The notes below the pieces were generated by a model. The model did not search any database. It saw nothing but the letters and a program-made list of their open reading frames with translations, and was not told where the DNA came from. From assembly GCA_033085395.1 (NCBI GenBank), contig JANQBS010000422.1, positions 1 through 25,050 of the forward strand: DNA of 25,050 bases, given 5' to 3'. The stretch is from Xanthoparmelia taractica (Eukaryota; Ascomycota; Lecanoromycetes; Lecanorales; Parmeliaceae). The position numbers and the translations under genes were made by a program. Each line of letters opens with the position of its first letter. Position 1 is the stretch's first letter. Below, one piece after another: positions 22,101-25,050 of the stretch.

Positions 22101-23190
22101 GTCTTCGCCGCTCTTTACGTTTATATACTTCAAATATTACGTCTTAAAATTAGATTCTTCGCGTTTTAAGATATATTAAATCTTTAGAACTTAATATTCT
22201 ATTCTTAGATAACTTGAATTCGTTTTATAATTAAGAAAAGAAAAAGAATAGAATTATACGTAAGAAAGAAAAGACTTATTAATTTAAGTATACGTATTAA
22301 ATCTCGTCAACTATTAATAATTATAAGCTTCTTTATCTACGCTAAGAAATAATAAGAGTCACAAAAAAATTAAATACGCTTAATTCGTAAATATTATTTA
22401 TATAATCTAAATATTTAGACGAGAATAACATTAAGAGAGAGATTATAATACTTTACTTGAAAAAAATTTCGAAGATATTATATTTATATTATAAATTATA
22501 GATTCTAAGAAATAGTAATCTATATAAATCGCCTAGTAATTAGCGCTAGCGTTAAGAAGATAATATTTAATAATTTAATATAATAACGCGTAGAAGTGAA
22601 ATTAATAAAGACTCGATATTTATAAGATAATCTTAATAATAAAAAACGCGAATAGCGAAAGGCGCGAAGTCGACTATAAAAGTTATAGTTATAAGTAATT
22701 TAAGAGAGAGACGATCTTTAACTTTAGAGAGACGTAATAGACTTAATTAAAGTAACTAGTTATAGTAATCGTATATATATTAAAGATAAGATATATTCGA
22801 CGACTAACGCGGCGTTCTTTATCGCCGAGCGAATTTAAAACCTAGATTTATATTAATAGCAATAAAGGTAATAATAATATTTCTACAAATATTAATCGAA
22901 AGAGATAGCGATAAGTAAAAGTCTAATTATAATCGATATATTAAGAATCTATTTCTTACTTCTAGTTTTCCTCGTAATCGAGAACAAAGCTCTCTTCTTT
23001 CTCTTCGTAGCCGCGTCTTTATAGAATATCTCTAATTTTACCTCGATGATATTCTTTTATCTTCGCGTCTTCTTAATAATAGCATTAAAGCTCTCGATAA
23101 TAAACAAGTTACTCTTTTTATTAACATCTCGCTTTAGCGAATTAGACTTAATATCGCTAATCTTAAATGCTCTTTTTTTTTTTATCGTTT
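16161..23190. other. Heavily RIP-like repeat block
   Basis: About 7 kb of AT-rich DNA with near absence of CA and TG and abundant CG and TA. Open frames are short and lack recognisable motifs (for example minus-strand 17,244-17,534 and 20,224-20,445). Several minus-strand stretches read as protein-like with stops of RIP type, for example near 22,930-23,170. Because the gag-like fossil on its right also reads on the minus strand, much of this block may be the pol part of the same retroelement. I could not find a convincing reverse transcriptase YxDD box or integrase motif. Confidence 0.5.
18010..18169. repeat. 40-bp tandem repeat, four diverged units
   Basis: Units of about 40 bp start near 18,010, 18,050, 18,090 and 18,130. 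Each has a CGTTAG or GATTAG start, then GATAGCGCAAATAGTAA-like sequence, then a pyrimidine run. Differences are largely C/T and G/A, as expected of RIP. No coding function seen. Confidence 0.65.
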
Positions 23191-23199
23191 TTCTCTAAT

Positions 23200-24655
23200 C
23201 TCGTTATCTTATCTAAAAAGCTAATTATATTCGAAGTCTTCTAGATAATAATTTTTTAGTTTTTCTTTTAAAATATATTAGATAATAGCGACGACTTATA
23301 TAATAAACGTATTATATATATAAAATTATTAGCTTTATAGCCCTCTTGATTAAACAATATATATAGTTCTCTCTATTAGCCGTAGTAATATCCTCGATCT
23401 TTAACCTTAGTCACGTATCTCGTCGCGTTAATATTCCCGATATTAATCTAGACTTTATATAAGCGATCGAGAGGGTTATAGATCGCTCGCATTATACTCT
23501 TTTTATTAAATTCTATAGATTATATCTAAAGATCTTTTAATTTCTTAATAATTAAGAGATAATTAATTATAAGATTATTTAAATAATAAAAATCTAATAA
23601 ATCTTTACAGCGCCCGAGATCGCTTATAAATAAAGAATAATAAGCGATCGATTTTATCAAAATAATACTATACGAACTAATAAATACGATCTTAACGATC
23701 TCGCTAATATACTTAACTAAATTATATACTACGTATTTTACGATTAGATTAATCTTATTTATTAATACTCTAGGCGCTTTAATAACGCGAGTCGATATCG
23801 TAGAGTCGCTAGCTATATCTTTATTTTTCTTGATAATAGCCTTAATAGACTTATCGATCTTAATAGACTTATCGATCTTAATAGACTTATCGATCTTAAT
23901 AGACTTATCGATCTTAATAGATCTCTCGAATAATAGACTATTCGAAATCTTAGCGATCTTCTTTTCTAATTTCGCAATAATAATATTTATCTTCTTAATA
24001 ATAGTATTTATCTCTTGGTTATCTTTCTCGTTAATCTTTTTCTCGTCGATCTCTTTCTTATCGATCTCTTTCTCGTTAGTCTCTTTCTTCTTAGTCTTAT
24101 CTTTCTTACTTCTCTTATTCTTCTTCTTATTATCGACTTTAATAGTCTTCTTATTAACACTCTCGTATAATTTATTAATATTATTATAATTACTTATAAT
24201 AGTGTTAGTATCTATAATTAGCTTAGGAGCGAGAGCTCGAAAGATTAACTTATTTATTTCGGGATCTGGCTTATTTGAATTAGATTCTTTGATATTAATT
24301 AACTATTATATTAATATTAGAGAAGTCTCCCGCATCAACACTAGCTCGCGTATTATTAATCGATTCTAACTATCGCGAAATATAATAATATTAACGTTGA
24401 TAAATACGAACCCTTAATCGATAATAAATTTATCACTCGAGACGCGATGCACTAAGAGGCGATTCTTATCTAAGACTTCGATATTAAGATTAAGTTCATT
24501 ATCGATATTCGTAATCCCAATATCACGATCATTAAAATTTAAATATCGATTTATAAATAAATCGATAGCTATTAAATTATTAGACTCTAACGAAAACTTT
24601 TATATATTAATTATATCTAATTACGATTAAATTAGCGATTAAATCTTACTTTTAA
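23200..24655 (-). pseudogene. Retroelement gag-like fossil
   Basis: One minus-strand frame can be followed from about 24,655 to about 23,200. It has few stops, all TAA or TAG of the kind RIP makes from CAA or CAG. Its longest open part, 24,302-23,529, is 258 codons without a stop, exceptional for DNA this AT-rich. It lacks a usable ATG there. The predicted protein has an N-terminal region (FINRYLNFNDRD, NKPDPEINKLIFRALAPKL), a Lys/Glu-rich coiled-coil-like stretch, an IKIDKS repeat and a more structured part (NPLDRLYKVQINIGN). At 23,363-23,322 the residues Y-x2-F-x4-Y-x4-F have the spacing of a CCHC zinc knuckle, although only Y for C or H is explained by RIP. I infer a retrotransposon gag or ORF1; the family is not certain. 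Confidence 0.5.
23841..23930. repeat. 18-bp tandem repeat inside the fossil ORF
   Basis: Four exact copies of CTTAATAGACTTATCGAT (23,841-23,912) are followed by one diverged copy (23,913-23,930). The unit is a multiple of three and in the minus-strand fossil frame reads as repeated IKIDKS. The plus-strand ORF across it (LIDLSI repeats) is a shadow. The exactness suggests expansion after most RIP mutation. Confidence 0.9.
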
Positions 24656-25050
24656 TCTCATAGTCGAGCTATTAAAGTAAAAGATAGAATTTAAAGTAAA
24701 CTTACTTAAAATTAAGAATTCTAATCTAAATTTTATAATTTATACTAATTTAAATACTAAAATAAGAGCGTGTATATAAGAATTATCGAATTTTTATAGA
24801 TTTAAGTAAGTTTAAAGTTAAAAAGAAATTTAAAATCTTAAAAGATCGAGTTGAAAGACTTTAAGTTAAGTTAAAAAAGTAAAGTTAAAATTAAGTAAGT
24901 TTTAGAAAGTTAAGTTTAATTTATATACGTTAAAAGTAAATAAGAGTAAAATCTAAAGCTTAAATTATAAAAAGTAAATTTTAAATATTAGACGAGAGAA
25001 GCGTAGTTTATATATAAGTTTATATATTTAAGTCTTTAAAGAATTTATCT
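24656..25050. other. AT-rich DNA, right edge
   Basis: A low-complexity, A-rich stretch with recurring AAGTTAAA and AAGTAAA motifs in 24,800-24,980. No gene, clear repeat unit or element end is visible. It may be the 5' leader of the minus-strand retroelement. Confidence 0.4.

Noticed and set aside
23830..24189. Plus-strand 119-codon hydrophobic ORF resembling a membrane protein
   Set aside because: It is the antisense shadow of the Lys/Glu-rich minus-strand fossil frame; TTC/CTT codons opposite GAA/AAG give false hydrophobicity.

Overview
The window looks like filamentous ascomycete (Pezizomycotina) nuclear DNA. The protein-coding genes are broken by many introns of about 50-70 nt with fungal-type signals (GTAAGN/GTATGN donors, CTAAC/CTGAC branch sites, short 3' arms). 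The protein families are fungal: a CmcJ/NvfI-type oxygenase, an amidase with a scytalone-dehydratase-like N-terminal region, and a STAND/NLR protein. The flanking DNA shows the mark of repeat-induced point mutation (RIP): it is very AT-rich and nearly lacks CA and TG dinucleotides, but keeps many CG and TA.

Layout: (1) 1-790 is RIP-like AT-rich DNA ending in a 24-bp minisatellite. (2) About 900-12,950 is a base-balanced gene island. It starts with a decayed segment (900-3,400) with no gene I can name. It then carries a four-exon minus-strand 2-oxoglutarate/Fe(II) oxygenase (3,428-4,453), a roughly 1.1-kb intergenic region with a perfect 17-bp palindrome, and a plus-strand amidase of at least six exons (about 5,653-8,075). 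Two small unrecognised minus-strand ORFs follow (8,552-9,377). The island ends with a seven-exon, 1,000-residue NLR (9,564-12,923) with DUF7708-like, NB-ARC and TPR parts. (3) 12,950-25,050 is an AT-rich graveyard. It holds a RIP-mutated copy of the sequence at 1,270-1,610, a fossil PIF/Harbinger-type DDE transposase (about 14,000-15,060), a 255-bp-spaced duplication, a less mutated islet around 15,885-16,160, a 40-bp tandem repeat, and a minus-strand retroelement-like fossil (about 23,200-24,655) with an 18-bp internal repeat.

The three main genes are each split over several reading frames, but every intron I propose restores family motifs (HxD...H...RxS for the oxygenase, Ser-cisSer-Lys for the amidase, and a continuous NLR). 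They appear intact, not pseudogenes. The oxygenase and amidase are divergent across one shared intergenic region and could be co-regulated metabolic genes; that is inference. The NLR sits directly against the heterochromatin-like block, a common setting for fast-evolving fungal NLRs. No tRNA, rRNA or CRISPR was seen.
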